NCBI RefSeq assembly: GCF_013426975.1
Contig: NZ_JACCPY010000014.1
Coordinates: forward strand, 27,331 to 91,330
Length of the DNA stretch: 64,000 nt
Direction: 5' to 3'
From: Sphaerotilus sulfidivorans
GTDB lineage: Bacteria; Pseudomonadota; Gammaproteobacteria; Burkholderiales; Burkholderiaceae_C
Each line of letters begins with the position of its first letter. The first letter of the stretch is position 1. The notes under the pieces are model-generated. The model had not been told where the DNA came from. It saw only the letters and a program-made list of their open reading frames with translations, and searched no databases. Below are positions 25,851 through 35,867 of the stretch, one piece after another. The position numbers and the translations under genes are program-made.

Positions 25851-27263
25851 GTGAGCCTGAACGACGACTGGCGCGCCCGCAGCCTGCGCGCGGTGTGGCA
25901 TCCCTGCACCCAGATGAAGCTGCACGAGGGCCAGCCCGGCGGCCGGCCCGGCCTGCCGCTGGTGCCGGTGGTGCGCGCCGAGGGCGTCTGGCTGCATGAC
26001 GCCGAGGGGCGGCGCATCCTCGACGGCATCAGCTCCTGGTGGGTCAACCTGTTCGGCCACAACCACCCGGCGCTGCGCGAGGCGCTGGTCGACCAGCTCG
26101 GCCGGCTCGATCACGTCATGCTGGCCGGCTTCACCCATCCGCCGGTGGTGGAGCTGTCCGAGCGGCTGGGCGCGCTCACCGGCCTGGGCCATGCCTTCTA
26201 CGGCAGCGACGGCGCCTCGGCCACCGAGATCGCGCTGAAGATGAGCGCGCATGCCTGGCGCAACCAGGGCGAGCCGGACAAGACCCGCTTCGTCGGCCTG
26301 GCCGGCGGCTACCACGGCGAGACGGTCGGGGCGCTGGCGGTCACCGACCTGGGCATCTTCCGCGACGCCTATGCGCCGCTGGTGCGCCTGGCCGCCACCG
26401 TCGACAGCCCCGATGCCCGCGGTGCCCGTGCGGGCGAAAGCGCCGCCGACGTGGCCGAGCGCGCCGCGGCCGCACTGGCCGTCTGGCTGGAGGCGAACCA
26501 CGCGCAGACCGCGGCGGTCATCCTGGAGCCGCTGGTGCAGTGCGCCTCCGGCATGGCGATGCACGATCCGGTCTACCTGCGCCGGGTGCGCGAGCTGTGC
26601 GACCGCTGGCGTGTGCATCTGGTGCTCGACGAGATCGCGGTCGGCTTCGGCCGCACCGGCACGCTGTTCGCGCACCAGCAGGCCGGCATCCGGCCGGACT
26701 TCCTGTGCCTGTCCAAGGGCCTGACCGGCGGCATGCTGCCGCTGTCCGCCGTGCTGACCACCGACGCGGTCTACCGCGCCTTCTGGGACGACGAGGTCGC
26801 GCGCGGCTTCCTGCACTCGCATTCCTACACCGGCAACCCGCTGGCCTGCCGTGCGGCGCTGGCGGTGCTCGACCTCTTCGAGCGCGAGGCGGTGCTGGAG
26901 CGCAACCGCGAGACGGCTGCCGCGCTCGACGCCCGGCTGGCGCCGCTGCACGCCCACCCGCGGGTGCGCCACGCCCGGCGCACCGGCATGATCTGGGCCT
27001 GGGACATCGACACGACGCTGCCCGACTTCGCCCGCCGCTACGGCCGCGCGGCGCTGGAGCGCGGCCTGCTGCTGCGCCCGATCGGCCGCACGCTCTACCT
27101 GATGCCGCCCTACGCGATCGACCCCGCGGGCGAGGACGGCAGCGGCGCCTTCCTGGCGCGCACCGCGCTGGAGGCGCTCGAGGCCACGCTGGCGCAGGAG
27201 GGTGAGGTCGCGCCCGCACCCTCGGCCGCCCCGTCCGGCACCGGAGCGATCGATGCGGTCTGA
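25851..27263 (+). CDS. bioA: Adenosylmethionine--8-amino-7-oxononanoate aminotransferase
   Basis: A 470-residue class III aminotransferase of biotin synthesis. The start is GTG at 25851. Conserved features are WHPCTQMKLHE, ISSWWVNLFGHNHP, FYGSDGASATEIALKM, the aspartate in LVLDEIAVGFGRTG and the PLP lysine in CLSKGLTGG. The C-terminal tail after about residue 448 is Ala/Pro-rich. It overlaps bioD by 11 nt, and bioB follows. Confidence 0.95.
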   Translation: MSLNDDWRARSLRAVWHPCTQMKLHEGQPGGRPGLPLVPVVRAEGVWLHDAEGRRILDGISSWWVNLFGHNHPALREALVDQLGRLDHVMLAGFTHPPVVELSERLGALTGLGHAFYGSDGASATEIALKMSAHAWRNQGEPDKTRFVGLAGGYHGETVGALAVTDLGIFRDAYAPLVRLAATVDSPDARGARAGESAADVAERAAAALAVWLEANHAQTAAVILEPLVQCASGMAMHDPVYLRRVRELCDRWRVHLVLDEIAVGFGRTGTLFAHQQAGIRPDFLCLSKGLTGGMLPLSAVLTTDAVYRAFWDDEVARGFLHSHSYTGNPLACRAALAVLDLFEREAVLERNRETAAALDARLAPLHAHPRVRHARRTGMIWAWDIDTTLPDFARRYGRAALERGLLLRPIGRTLYLMPPYAIDPAGEDGSGAFLARTALEALEATLAQEGEVAPAPSAAPSGTGAIDAV

Positions 27264-27981
27264 TCAGTCTGATCTGCGCTCGGTCTTCGTGATCGGCACC
27301 GACACCGGCGTCGGCAAGTCGCTGGTGAGTGCGGCGCTGCTGCGCGGCGCGGCGCAGGCCGGACTGCGCGCGGTCGGCATGAAGCCGGTGGCCGCCGGGA
27401 TCGATCCGCAGCCCGACGGCTCGCTGGCCTGCGGCGATGTGCTGACGCTGCAGGCGGCCGGCAATGTCGCGGCCGATCCGGCGCTCGTCAATCCGTTCTG
27501 CCTGCCCGATCCGCTGTCGCCGCATCTGGCGGCACGCCGCGCCGGCCAGCGCATCACGCTGGCGCCGCTCGTCGCGGCGCACCGCGCGCTGCTCGCGCAG
27601 GCCGACCGGGTGATCGTCGAGGGCGCCGGCGGCTTTCTCGTGCCGCTGGACGAGGGCGATGGCGATGGCGATGGCGATCCTGTGCCCGGCGCGCCGCTGC
27701 TGACCGGCGCCGATCTGGCGCTGGCGCTGGGCGTGCCGCTGGTGCTGGTGGTCGGCTTGCGCCTGGGCTGTCTGAACCATGCGCTGCTGACCGCCGAGGC
27801 GGTGCGCGCGCGCGGCCTGACGCTGGCCGGCTGGGTCGCCAACCGCATCGACCCGGCGATGGCCTGCGCCGACGAGAACCTCGATTTCCTGCGCCGGCAC
27901 ATTCCGGCGCCGCTGCTGGCCGATGTGCCGCACGCCTCGCGCTGGCCCGAGGGCTGGCAGCCGAGCCTTTTCCTGTCCTGA
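27253..27981 (+). CDS. bioD: Dethiobiotin synthetase
   Basis: A 242-residue P-loop carboxylase that closes the ureido ring of dethiobiotin. The P-loop [16 protein letters not shown] is near residue 14, GMKPVAAG is the substrate loop and [13 protein letters not shown] is conserved. Directly after that motif a (Gly-Asp)4 insertion is encoded by four GGCGAT units. The ATG at 27253 is chosen because the upstream in-frame ATG at 27202 adds only low-complexity residues. Confidence 0.94.
   Translation: MRSDQSDLRSVFVIGTDTGVGKSLVSAALLRGAAQAGLRAVGMKPVAAGIDPQPDGSLACGDVLTLQAAGNVAADPALVNPFCLPDPLSPHLAARRAGQRITLAPLVAAHRALLAQADRVIVEGAGGFLVPLDEGDGDGDGDPVPGAPLLTGADLALALGVPLVLVVGLRLGCLNHALLTAEAVRARGLTLAGWVANRIDPAMACADENLDFLRRHIPAPLLADVPHASRWPEGWQPSLFLS
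27655..27678 (+). repeat. Hexanucleotide tandem repeat (GGCGAT) x4 within bioD
   Basis: Four perfect GGCGAT units encode Gly-Asp repeats in a loop of BioD after the [11 protein letters not shown] motif. In-frame gain or loss of units would change loop length without a frameshift. Confidence 0.9.
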
Positions 27982-28040
27982 TCCGTCCGATCTGTCCTGA
28001 CCTGTTGCGCGCTTCTTGTTCCCGCGCTGGAGATTCCCGA

Positions 28041-29078
28041 ATGAGCCTTGTCCAGAACCCGTCCGCCTGCGCCGCCCCGTCCGCCGACGCCTCGCAGCCG
28101 ATCACGCTGGTGCGGCCGGCCCGTGCGGCCGAGCCCGCCGCGGACGCCCGCTGGAGCGTCGAGGCGATCGAGGCGCTGTTCGCGCTGCCCTTCAACGATC
28201 TGCTCTGGAAGGCGCAGCAGGTCCACCGCGAGCACTTCGACGCCAACGAGGTGCAGCTCTCGACGCTGCTGTCGATCAAGACCGGCGGCTGCCCCGAGGA
28301 CTGCGGCTACTGCCCGCAGTCGGTGCACCATGACACCGGCGTCGAGGCCGGCAAGATGCTCGACATCAAGGCGGTGCTGGAGGCCGCGAGCTGCGCCAAG
28401 GGCCAGGGCGCGACCCGCTTCTGCATGGGCGCGGCCTGGCGTGCGCCCAAGGACCGCGACATCGAGAAGGTCGCCGAGCTGGTCTCGGGCGTGAAGGCGA
28501 TGGGCCTGGAAACCTGCTGCACGCTGGGCATGCTGAGCGAGTCGCAGGCGCAGACGCTCAAGGAAGCCGGCCTCGACTACTACAACCACAACCTCGACAC
28601 CGCCCCTGAGGCCTACGGCCGCATCATCTCCACCCGCGACTACCAGGACCGCCTGGACACGCTGGAGAACGTGCGCCGTGCCGGCATGAACGTCTGCTGC
28701 GGCGGCATCGTCGGCATGGGCGAGTCGCGCCGCGAGCGCGCCGGGCTGGTCGCGCAGCTCGCCAACCTGACGCCGTACCCGGAATCGGTGCCGATCAACG
28801 AGCTGGTGCAGGTCGAGGGCACGCCGCTGGCCGGCACCGACAAGCTCGACCCGCTGGAATTCGTGCGCACCATCGCGGTGGCCCGCATCACGATGCCGAC
28901 CGCGCGGGTGCGCCTGTCGGCCGGCCGCGAGCAGATGAGCGAGGCGGTGCAGGCGCTGTGCTTCCTGGCCGGCGCCAACTCGATCTTCTACGGCGACAAG
29001 CTGCTGACCACCGGCAACCCGCAGTCCGAGCGCGACCGCGCGCTGCTGGACAAGCTCGGGATGAAGACCAGCGCCTGA
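28041..29078 (+). CDS. bioB: Biotin synthase
   Basis: A 345-residue radical-SAM enzyme that inserts sulfur into dethiobiotin. The CxxxCxxC cluster is in [36 protein letters not shown] and [16 protein letters not shown] are conserved, as is the late arginine in [12 protein letters not shown] that ligates the [2Fe-2S] cluster. The ATG at 28041 gives a 40-residue variable N-terminus before the family core. It follows bioD after 59 nt. Confidence 0.97.
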   Translation: MSLVQNPSACAAPSADASQPITLVRPARAAEPAADARWSVEAIEALFALPFNDLLWKAQQVHREHFDANEVQLSTLLSIKTGGCPEDCGYCPQSVHHDTGVEAGKMLDIKAVLEAASCAKGQGATRFCMGAAWRAPKDRDIEKVAELVSGVKAMGLETCCTLGMLSESQAQTLKEAGLDYYNHNLDTAPEAYGRIISTRDYQDRLDTLENVRRAGMNVCCGGIVGMGESRRERAGLVAQLANLTPYPESVPINELVQVEGTPLAGTDKLDPLEFVRTIAVARITMPTARVRLSAGREQMSEAVQALCFLAGANSIFYGDKLLTTGNPQSERDRALLDKLGMKTSA

Positions 29079-29092
29079 AGTCCGCCCCCGCC

Positions 29093-29905
29093 GTGAACGC
29101 CGCCGCCGACCTGTTCCCCCGCCGCATCGTCTGCCTGACCGAGGAGACGACCGAGACGCTCTACCTGCTCGGCCAGGAGGAGCGCATCGTCGGCATTTCC
29201 GGCTACACCGTGCGCCCGCCGCGCGCGCGCCAGGAGAAGCCGAAGGTCTCGGCCTACCTGAGCGCGAAGATCGACAGGATCCTCGATCTGGAGCCCGACC
29301 TGGTGCTGGGCTTCTCGGACCTGCAGGCCGACATCGCCAGCCAGCTGGTGCGCGCCGGCGTGGCGGTGCATGTCTTCAACCAGCGCACGGTGGCCGAGAT
29401 CCTGCGCATGATCGCGATGGTCGGCGCGATGGTGGGCGCGCAGACGCAGGCCGCCGCGCTGCTGGCCGAGCTGCAGCAGGGGCTTGACGCGGTGGCCGCG
29501 GCCGGCCGCGCGCTGCCGCGCCGCCCGCGGGTCTACTTCGAGGAATGGCACGAGCCGATCATCACCGGCATCGGCTGGGTGTCCGAGCTGACCGTTCTGG
29601 CCGGCGGCGAGGAATGCTTTCCCGAGCTGGCCGGGAAATCACTGGGCAAGGACCGCATCGTCGCCGACCCGCTCGAGGTCGTGCGGCGCGCGCCGGACGT
29701 GATCCTCGGCTCCTGGTGCGGCCGCAAGTTCCGGCCCGAGCAGGTGATGGCGCGGCCCGGCTGGGCATCCGTGCCGGCGGTCGTGAACGCGCAGGTGTTC
29801 GAGATCAAGTCGAGCGAGATCCTGCAGCCCGGGCCAGCCGCGCTGACCGACGGCGTGCGCCAGATCCAGCGCCGCCTGCAGGACTGGGCGCGGCTTCACG
29901 CCTGA
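29093..29905 (+). CDS. BtuF-like cobalamin/iron-siderophore-binding-fold protein without signal peptide
   Basis: A 270-residue member of the periplasmic-binding (BtuF/FepB-type) fold. It has RRIVCLTEETTETLYLLGQ, VSAYLSAKIDRILDLEPDLV and the central ITGIGWVSELTVLAGG. The GTG start at 29093 lies 14 nt after bioB, and the N-terminus (MNAAADLFPRR) has no hydrophobic export signal, so a cytoplasmic location is predicted. No permease or ATPase gene lies beside it. The true periplasmic BtuF of the B12 operon is at 15712-16560. The function is unknown. Confidence 0.8.
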   Translation: MNAAADLFPRRIVCLTEETTETLYLLGQEERIVGISGYTVRPPRARQEKPKVSAYLSAKIDRILDLEPDLVLGFSDLQADIASQLVRAGVAVHVFNQRTVAEILRMIAMVGAMVGAQTQAAALLAELQQGLDAVAAAGRALPRRPRVYFEEWHEPIITGIGWVSELTVLAGGEECFPELAGKSLGKDRIVADPLEVVRRAPDVILGSWCGRKFRPEQVMARPGWASVPAVVNAQVFEIKSSEILQPGPAALTDGVRQIQRRLQDWARLHA

Positions 29906-29920
29906 TGCCGCACGCCTGAA

Positions 29921-30559
29921 TCAGGCCCGATCGGTCTTCGCGTCGAAGTCGCAGCAGTCCGCCACCGCGCATTCCCGGCAGCGCGGCTTGCGGGCCTGGC
30001 AGACATAGCGGCCGTGCAGGATCAGCCAGTGGTGCGCATCCTTGGCGAACTCGGCCGGGATGCGGCGCAGCAGCTTCATCTCGACCTCGTACGGCGTGCG
30101 CCCCGGCGCCAGCCCGGTGCGGTTGCCGACGCGGAAGATGTGGGTGTCGACCGCGCAGGTCGGCTCGCCCCAGGCGACGTTGAGCACCACGTTGGCGGTC
30201 TTGCGGCCGACGCCGGGCAGCGCCTCGAGCGCCTCGCGGCTGCGCGGCACCTGGCCGCCGTGCTGCTCCAGCAGGATCCGCGCGGTGGCGACGAGGTTCT
30301 TCGCCTTGTTGCGGAACAGGCCGATGGTGCGGATGTAGGCCTCGACGCCTTCCACGCCCAGCGCGACGATCCTGGCGGGCGTGTTGGCGACCGGAAAGAG
30401 CCGGCGCGTCGCCTTGTTGACGCTCACGTCGGTGGCCTGCGCCGACAGCAGCACGGCCGCCAGTAGCTCGAACACCGAGCTGTATTCCAGCTCGGAGGCA
30501 GGTTGCGGATTGGCATCACGCAGCGTGACAAAGAAACGCTGGATCGCGTCGGAGTTCAT
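29921..30559 (-). CDS. nth: Endonuclease III (DNA glycosylase/AP lyase)
   Basis: A 212-residue base-excision repair enzyme removing oxidised pyrimidines. The helix-hairpin-helix LPGVGRKTANVVLN carries the catalytic lysine, the catalytic aspartate is in VDTHIFRVGNR, and the [4Fe-4S] cysteines are in CQARKPRCRECAVADCC. It is convergent with the upstream BtuF-like gene, with 15 nt between the stops. Confidence 0.97.
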   Translation of the reverse strand: MNSDAIQRFFVTLRDANPQPASELEYSSVFELLAAVLLSAQATDVSVNKATRRLFPVANTPARIVALGVEGVEAYIRTIGLFRNKAKNLVATARILLEQHGGQVPRSREALEALPGVGRKTANVVLNVAWGEPTCAVDTHIFRVGNRTGLAPGRTPYEVEMKLLRRIPAEFAKDAHHWLILHGRYVCQARKPRCRECAVADCCDFDAKTDRA

Positions 30560-30638
30560 CTCCAGGGTCTCCGTAAGCCCTCGCTTGAGGGGAATTCATC
30601 AGTTCAGAGGGTGTGAGTGCCCGGATTGTCCGGCCAGA

Positions 30639-31052
30639 ATGGCCGCCATGCCGTACCGCCTGCTGCCGTCCTTCCTGTGCCGTCTGCTGCCGTCCCGCCA
30701 GACCTGCCCCGATGTGCAGTGGATGGGCTGGTCCTTCATCGGGGCGGCGGCGCTGCAGGCCTGCGCCGAGCCGGTCTCGGTGGCGCTGACCGCCGTGTCC
30801 GGCACGACCGGCCTGGGCCTGATGCGCGGCCATTTCTGGGCCCGCGCCGCGGCGATCACGCTGCTGCTGGCGCTGATCGCGCTGCTGGCGCTGCCCTTCG
30901 GGCCGCAGCCCGGGCCGCTGTGGGTGCTGGTGCCGGCGGCGATGCTGCTGCGGCTGATGTCGGCCCCGGTGCACCGGCATCTGGCGATGCGCGCGCTGGC
31001 GCGGGCCGGCCACACCGCTCAGCGGCTGGGCGAGAGATTGCCGTCGAGGTAA
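30639..31052 (+). CDS. Small hypothetical membrane protein
   Basis: A 137-residue protein of unknown function. It has one or two hydrophobic segments in the middle (AAAITLLLALIALLALPFG and LWVLVPAAMLLRLM) and basic ends. The ATG at 30639 (or 30648) has no strong ribosome-binding site. Its last 34 nt overlap the 3' end of the convergent ychJ-like gene. A long reading frame also exists on the other strand, so this call is uncertain. Confidence 0.45.
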   Translation: MAAMPYRLLPSFLCRLLPSRQTCPDVQWMGWSFIGAAALQACAEPVSVALTAVSGTTGLGLMRGHFWARAAAITLLLALIALLALPFGPQPGPLWVLVPAAMLLRLMSAPVHRHLAMRALARAGHTAQRLGERLPSR

Positions 31053-31423
31053 TACCAGCGGCCGTCGATGCGCTCGAAGCGGCTGATCTCGTGCAGCCGG
31101 TGCGCCCGGCCGCCGAGCTTGCTGCGCGCGACGAACTCCACCGTCGCATGGTCCGCATCCTGGCGCTGGTGGCGCTTGACCTCCAGGCCGAGCCAGCGCA
31201 GGCCCGGCTCGTTGGGCTCGATCGAGGCCGGGCGGGTGTCCGGATGCCAGCTCGCCAGCAGGTAGTCGAGCCGGTCGAGCACGAAGGCGCTGTAGCGCGA
31301 GCGCATCAGCGCCTCGGCGTCCGGCGCCTGGCCGGCCCGCTCGCCGGCGTGGTAGCGGCCGCAGCAGGCCTGCAGAGTGCGGCCGCTGCCGCAGGGGCAG
31401 GGCAGGGTGTCGGGCGTGTTCAT
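31019..31423 (-). CDS. YchJ-family protein with SEC-C metal-binding motif
   Basis: A 134-residue protein of the UPF0225/YchJ family. The N-terminal SEC-C motif CPCGSGRTLQACCGRYH should bind zinc. LMRSRYSAFVLDRLDYLLASW and VEFVARSKLGGRAHRLHEIS are the typical NTF2-like core. The biochemical role of the family is not established. Confidence 0.9.
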   Translation of the reverse strand: MNTPDTLPCPCGSGRTLQACCGRYHAGERAGQAPDAEALMRSRYSAFVLDRLDYLLASWHPDTRPASIEPNEPGLRWLGLEVKRHQRQDADHATVEFVARSKLGGRAHRLHEISRFERIDGRWYYLDGNLSPSR

Positions 31424-31522
31424 CGGCGGGATTGTCCGCGGGATCGGCGCGCCGGGCTGCTACGCTGCAGGCTTTCCGATCCGACCGAACCGACCGATTT
31501 CGCCTGCTTGCGCCCTCCCGTC

Positions 31523-32296
31523 ATGCTGTTCCTGCTCTCGCCCGCCAAGTCGCTCGACTACGAGACCCCGGTGCCCGCGGCCCTGCGGCCGACCGTTCCC
31601 CTGTTCACCGACGAGGCCGCCGCGCTGATCGAGCAGCTGCGCGGCCAGACGCCCGCGCAGCTGGCCACGCTGATGGCGCTGTCGGACAAGCTCGCCACGC
31701 TCAATGTCGCCCGCTACGGCGCCTGGCAGCCCGAGGCCACGCCCGACAACAGCAAGCCGGCGGTGCTGGCCTTCGACGGCGATGTCTACGACGGCCTGCA
31801 GGCCGGCTCGCTCGACGCCGAGGCGCTGGCCTGGGCGCAGCAGCATCTCGTCATCCTGTCGGGCCTGTACGGCGTGCTGCGTCCGCTTGACGCGCTGCAG
31901 CCCTACCGGCTGGAGATGGGCACGCGCTGGCCCAACCCGCGCGGCCGCGATCTCTACGCCTGGTGGGGCGACCGCATCGCGCAGCACCTGAACGAGCGCC
32001 TGGCGGACGATGCCGCGCCGGTGGTCGTCAACCTGGCCTCCCAGGAGTACGCGAAGGCGGCGCTGCGCCCGGTGCTGCGGGCGCGGGTGGTCGACTGCGT
32101 GTTCGAGGACTGGAAGGCCGGCGCCTGGAAGATCATCAGCTTCCACGCCAAGCGTGCGCGCGGGCTGATGATGCGCCACGCCATCGAGCAGCGCCTGGCC
32201 ACGCCCGAGGCGCTGCGCGGCTTCGACCGCGACGGCTACGCCCATGCGCCGGAAGTCTCGACGCCGGACCGGCTGGTGTTCCGGCGCCGCGCCTGA
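31523..32296 (+). CDS. yaaA: YaaA-family peroxide stress protein
   Basis: A 257-residue protein of the YaaA (DUF328) family. LFLLSPAKSLDYETP, SGLYGVLRPLDALQPYRLEM, NLASQEYAKA and FHAKRARGLMMRH are conserved. In E. coli YaaA lowers intracellular iron and DNA damage during peroxide stress. The ATG at 31523 gives the family N-terminus. It stands alone, with about 100 nt before each neighbour. Confidence 0.94.
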   Translation: MLFLLSPAKSLDYETPVPAALRPTVPLFTDEAAALIEQLRGQTPAQLATLMALSDKLATLNVARYGAWQPEATPDNSKPAVLAFDGDVYDGLQAGSLDAEALAWAQQHLVILSGLYGVLRPLDALQPYRLEMGTRWPNPRGRDLYAWWGDRIAQHLNERLADDAAPVVVNLASQEYAKAALRPVLRARVVDCVFEDWKAGAWKIISFHAKRARGLMMRHAIEQRLATPEALRGFDRDGYAHAPEVSTPDRLVFRRRA

Positions 32297-32396
32297 GCGG
32301 GTTTCGAGGCCTGTCGTCACACCAGGAAACAAATCGCCACGGATCGCTTGATGTGGGGCAGTCCGGACTGCCCGCTGACACTGACAGAATTGCAGG

Positions 32397-33266
32397 ATGA
32401 CGCTTCAGATGAGCAGCACGCAGACGGCCACCCCGGAACTCCGCCAGTGGATTCTCGAGCAGGCGCAGGCAGGCCATTCACCGGATGCGGTGCTCCAGGC
32501 GATGGTGCAGTCCGGCTGGGACGAGGAGGTCGCGCTCGAGGCGCTCGAGCAGACGCTCTCGGGCTTCCTGGCCGAGCGTGGCGCGGCGGGCGCGGGCCTG
32601 CCCGAGCCGGTGCCGGTGCCCGAGCCGCGCCTCGACGGCCGCACGCGGCTGCGTCTGCCCGACGGGCACGAGGTCGCGGTGGTGCTGCAGATGCACGAGC
32701 CGCGTGTCGTCGTCTTCGCCGGTTTTCTCTCGGACGAGGAGTGCGACGCGCTGCGCGATCTGGCTGCGCCGCGGCTGGCGCGTTCCGAGACGGTGGACAA
32801 TGTCACCGGCGGCAGCGAGGTCAACGAGGCCCGCACCAGCGCCGGCATGTTCTTCGCTCGCGGCGAGACCGCGCTGATCGACTGCATCGAACGCCGCATC
32901 TCGGCGCTGGTGAACTGGCCGGTCGAGAACGGCGAGGGCCTGCAGGTGCTGCACTACGGCCCCGGCGCCGAGTACAAGCCGCATTACGACTATTTCGATC
33001 CGGCGCAGCCGGGTGCGCCGAGCATCCTGCGCCGCGGCGGCCAGCGTGTCGGCACGCTGGTCATGTACCTGAACACGCCCGAGGCGGGCGGCGCCACCGT
33101 GTTTCCCGATGTCCGGCTGGAGGTCGCGCCGGTCAAGGGCCATGCGGTCTTCTTCAGCTACGACCGCGCCCATCCGGTCAGCCGCTCGCTGCACGGTGGC
33201 GCGCCGGTGCTGGCCGGCGAGAAATGGGTCGCCACCAAGTGGATGCGCGAGCGCCGCTTCGACTGA
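32397..33266 (+). CDS. 2-oxoglutarate/Fe(II) dioxygenase, prolyl-4-hydroxylase type
   Basis: A 289-residue protein with two parts. Residues 12-60 look like a small helical UBA-like domain (ILEQAQAGHSPDAVLQAMV). The C-terminal double-stranded beta-helix has the iron ligands H196-x-D198 in KPHYDYFD and H266 in SLHGGAPV, and K276 for 2-oxoglutarate. SETVDNVTGG and RTSAGMFF are typical of bacterial P4H-like enzymes. The protein substrate is unknown. Confidence 0.9.
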   Translation: MTLQMSSTQTATPELRQWILEQAQAGHSPDAVLQAMVQSGWDEEVALEALEQTLSGFLAERGAAGAGLPEPVPVPEPRLDGRTRLRLPDGHEVAVVLQMHEPRVVVFAGFLSDEECDALRDLAAPRLARSETVDNVTGGSEVNEARTSAGMFFARGETALIDCIERRISALVNWPVENGEGLQVLHYGPGAEYKPHYDYFDPAQPGAPSILRRGGQRVGTLVMYLNTPEAGGATVFPDVRLEVAPVKGHAVFFSYDRAHPVSRSLHGGAPVLAGEKWVATKWMRERRFD

Positions 33267-33321
33267 GCGACCGACCCAACGAACGAACGACTGAACCCGC
33301 ATCCGACAGGAGACCTCCCCG

Positions 33322-33924
33322 ATGCACATGCTGATTCCCGCGCTGGCCGCGCTGCTGCTGGCCACCGGTGCCCAGGCCCAGACCCAGACCTCCACCGGCC
33401 AGACGCCGATGCCGATCACCACGCCGGCGCCGGCCGCGCCGGCTGCTGTCCGGCCTGATCCGGCGACGCTGCGCGATCCGGCCGCGACCGCGGCGGCACC
33501 GCGCCTGAAGGCCGAGCAGGCCCTGGCCGCCCGCCAGGCCGCCAGCGACAAGGTGCGTGCCGAATCGACGGCGCGGGCCGAGCGCCGGGCCGAGCTGCGC
33601 AAGGCCCGGGCCGAAAAGGCTGCCAAGGCGCGTGCCGAGCGGACTGCGGCCGCCAAGGAGGGCAACCGGATGGCCCGGGCGCAGAAGGCCGGCAAGGTCG
33701 ACAAGACCGAGAAGGCCGCGAAGGTGGCCAAGGCGGCCGATCGCCGCAAGCTGGCCCGGGCGGACAAGGCGCCGGCCGTCGCCAAGGCGAATGCCTCGAC
33801 CCGTGCCGCCGAGCGCCGTCAGGCGGCGGCCAAGGCGCAGGTCGAGCAGCGCAAGCTGGCCGCCGAGCGCCGGGCCGATCGGGTCCGGGCGGCGGCCGCG
33901 CTGAACGACGGCTCCCGCCCCTGA
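33322..33924 (+). CDS. Exported Ala/Lys/Arg-rich low-complexity protein
   Basis: A 200-residue protein starting with a clear signal peptide (LIPALAALLLATGAQAQT). A Pro/Ala-rich segment follows, then about 140 residues of charged helix made of Ala, Lys, Arg and Glu, such as ARAERRAELRKARAEKAAK. GACAGGAGAC at 33308-33317 supplies a plausible ribosome-binding site. No domain is recognised. It is convergent with rhlE, 10 nt apart. Confidence 0.6.
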   Translation: MHMLIPALAALLLATGAQAQTQTSTGQTPMPITTPAPAAPAAVRPDPATLRDPAATAAAPRLKAEQALAARQAASDKVRAESTARAERRAELRKARAEKAAKARAERTAAAKEGNRMARAQKAGKVDKTEKAAKVAKAADRRKLARADKAPAVAKANASTRAAERRQAAAKAQVEQRKLAAERRADRVRAAAALNDGSRP

Positions 33925-33934
33925 GATTCCCGGA

Positions 33935-35383
<1,449 letters not shown>

Positions 35384-35594
35384 GAAGAGGCACCCGGATG
35401 ACGGGTGCAGGCGGCGCCGCCTGCCGTCCTCCCGCAAGGGAAGCGCCAGTCGAGGGCGACGCGGATTGCGATTCGAGTCCGATGCGACTCCCGGCGTCCT
35501 GACTGGGATGCACACCGGGGTCGGGATTGTAGCGGTCCCGGGTCCCGGTCCCGGGCGGATCCCCTTCCGCACGGCGCTGCGGGGTGATTTCATG

Positions 35595-35641
35595 TGCACC
35601 AATCAAATGCGTCTGCCATGTGCTTGCACAAATGTTGTGCA
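35595..35641 (+). promoter_or_regulatory. NtrC-like binding sites upstream of amtB
   Basis: The inverted repeat TGCACAAATGTTGTGCA at 35625-35641 fits the NtrC pattern TGCAC-N7-GTGCA exactly. A weaker version, TGCACCAATCAAATGCG, lies at 35595-35611. Both are about 230-270 nt upstream of amtB, a normal distance for enhancer binding by NtrC. The rest of the 484-nt rhlE-amtB gap holds a third site and the promoter listed next, and no gene that I can support. Confidence 0.65.
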
Positions 35642-35712
35642 TCTTCTGACTCTCGCCTGGCGCTGATTCGTGACCTCTGTCCTTTTCTTGTGCGTGCCGT
35701 GGCGTCTCGGGC

Positions 35713-35739
35713 TGCACCAATATGGGCATGTTTTGTGCT
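35713..35739 (+). promoter_or_regulatory. Third NtrC-like half site and putative sigma-54 promoter of amtB
   Basis: TGCACCAATATGGGCAT at 35713-35729 resembles the NtrC operator with one poor arm. It overlaps GGGCAT-N5-GTGCT at 35724-35739, which matches the -24/-12 sigma-54 pattern (GG and GC separated by 10) with one mismatch in each block. Transcription would start about 12 nt later, leaving a leader of roughly 115 nt before amtB. Confidence 0.5.
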
Positions 35740-35867
35740 TGCATGGTGCGCCTCGCGCGATCCGGGTGCGCCTCACGCTGGTGCGGTGACTGCCGGACGA
35801 CGCGACATCTTTCTGTCCCGATTCCGATCCGGTCCCGCCTTTTCGACATCCTTCACAAGAGACAACC

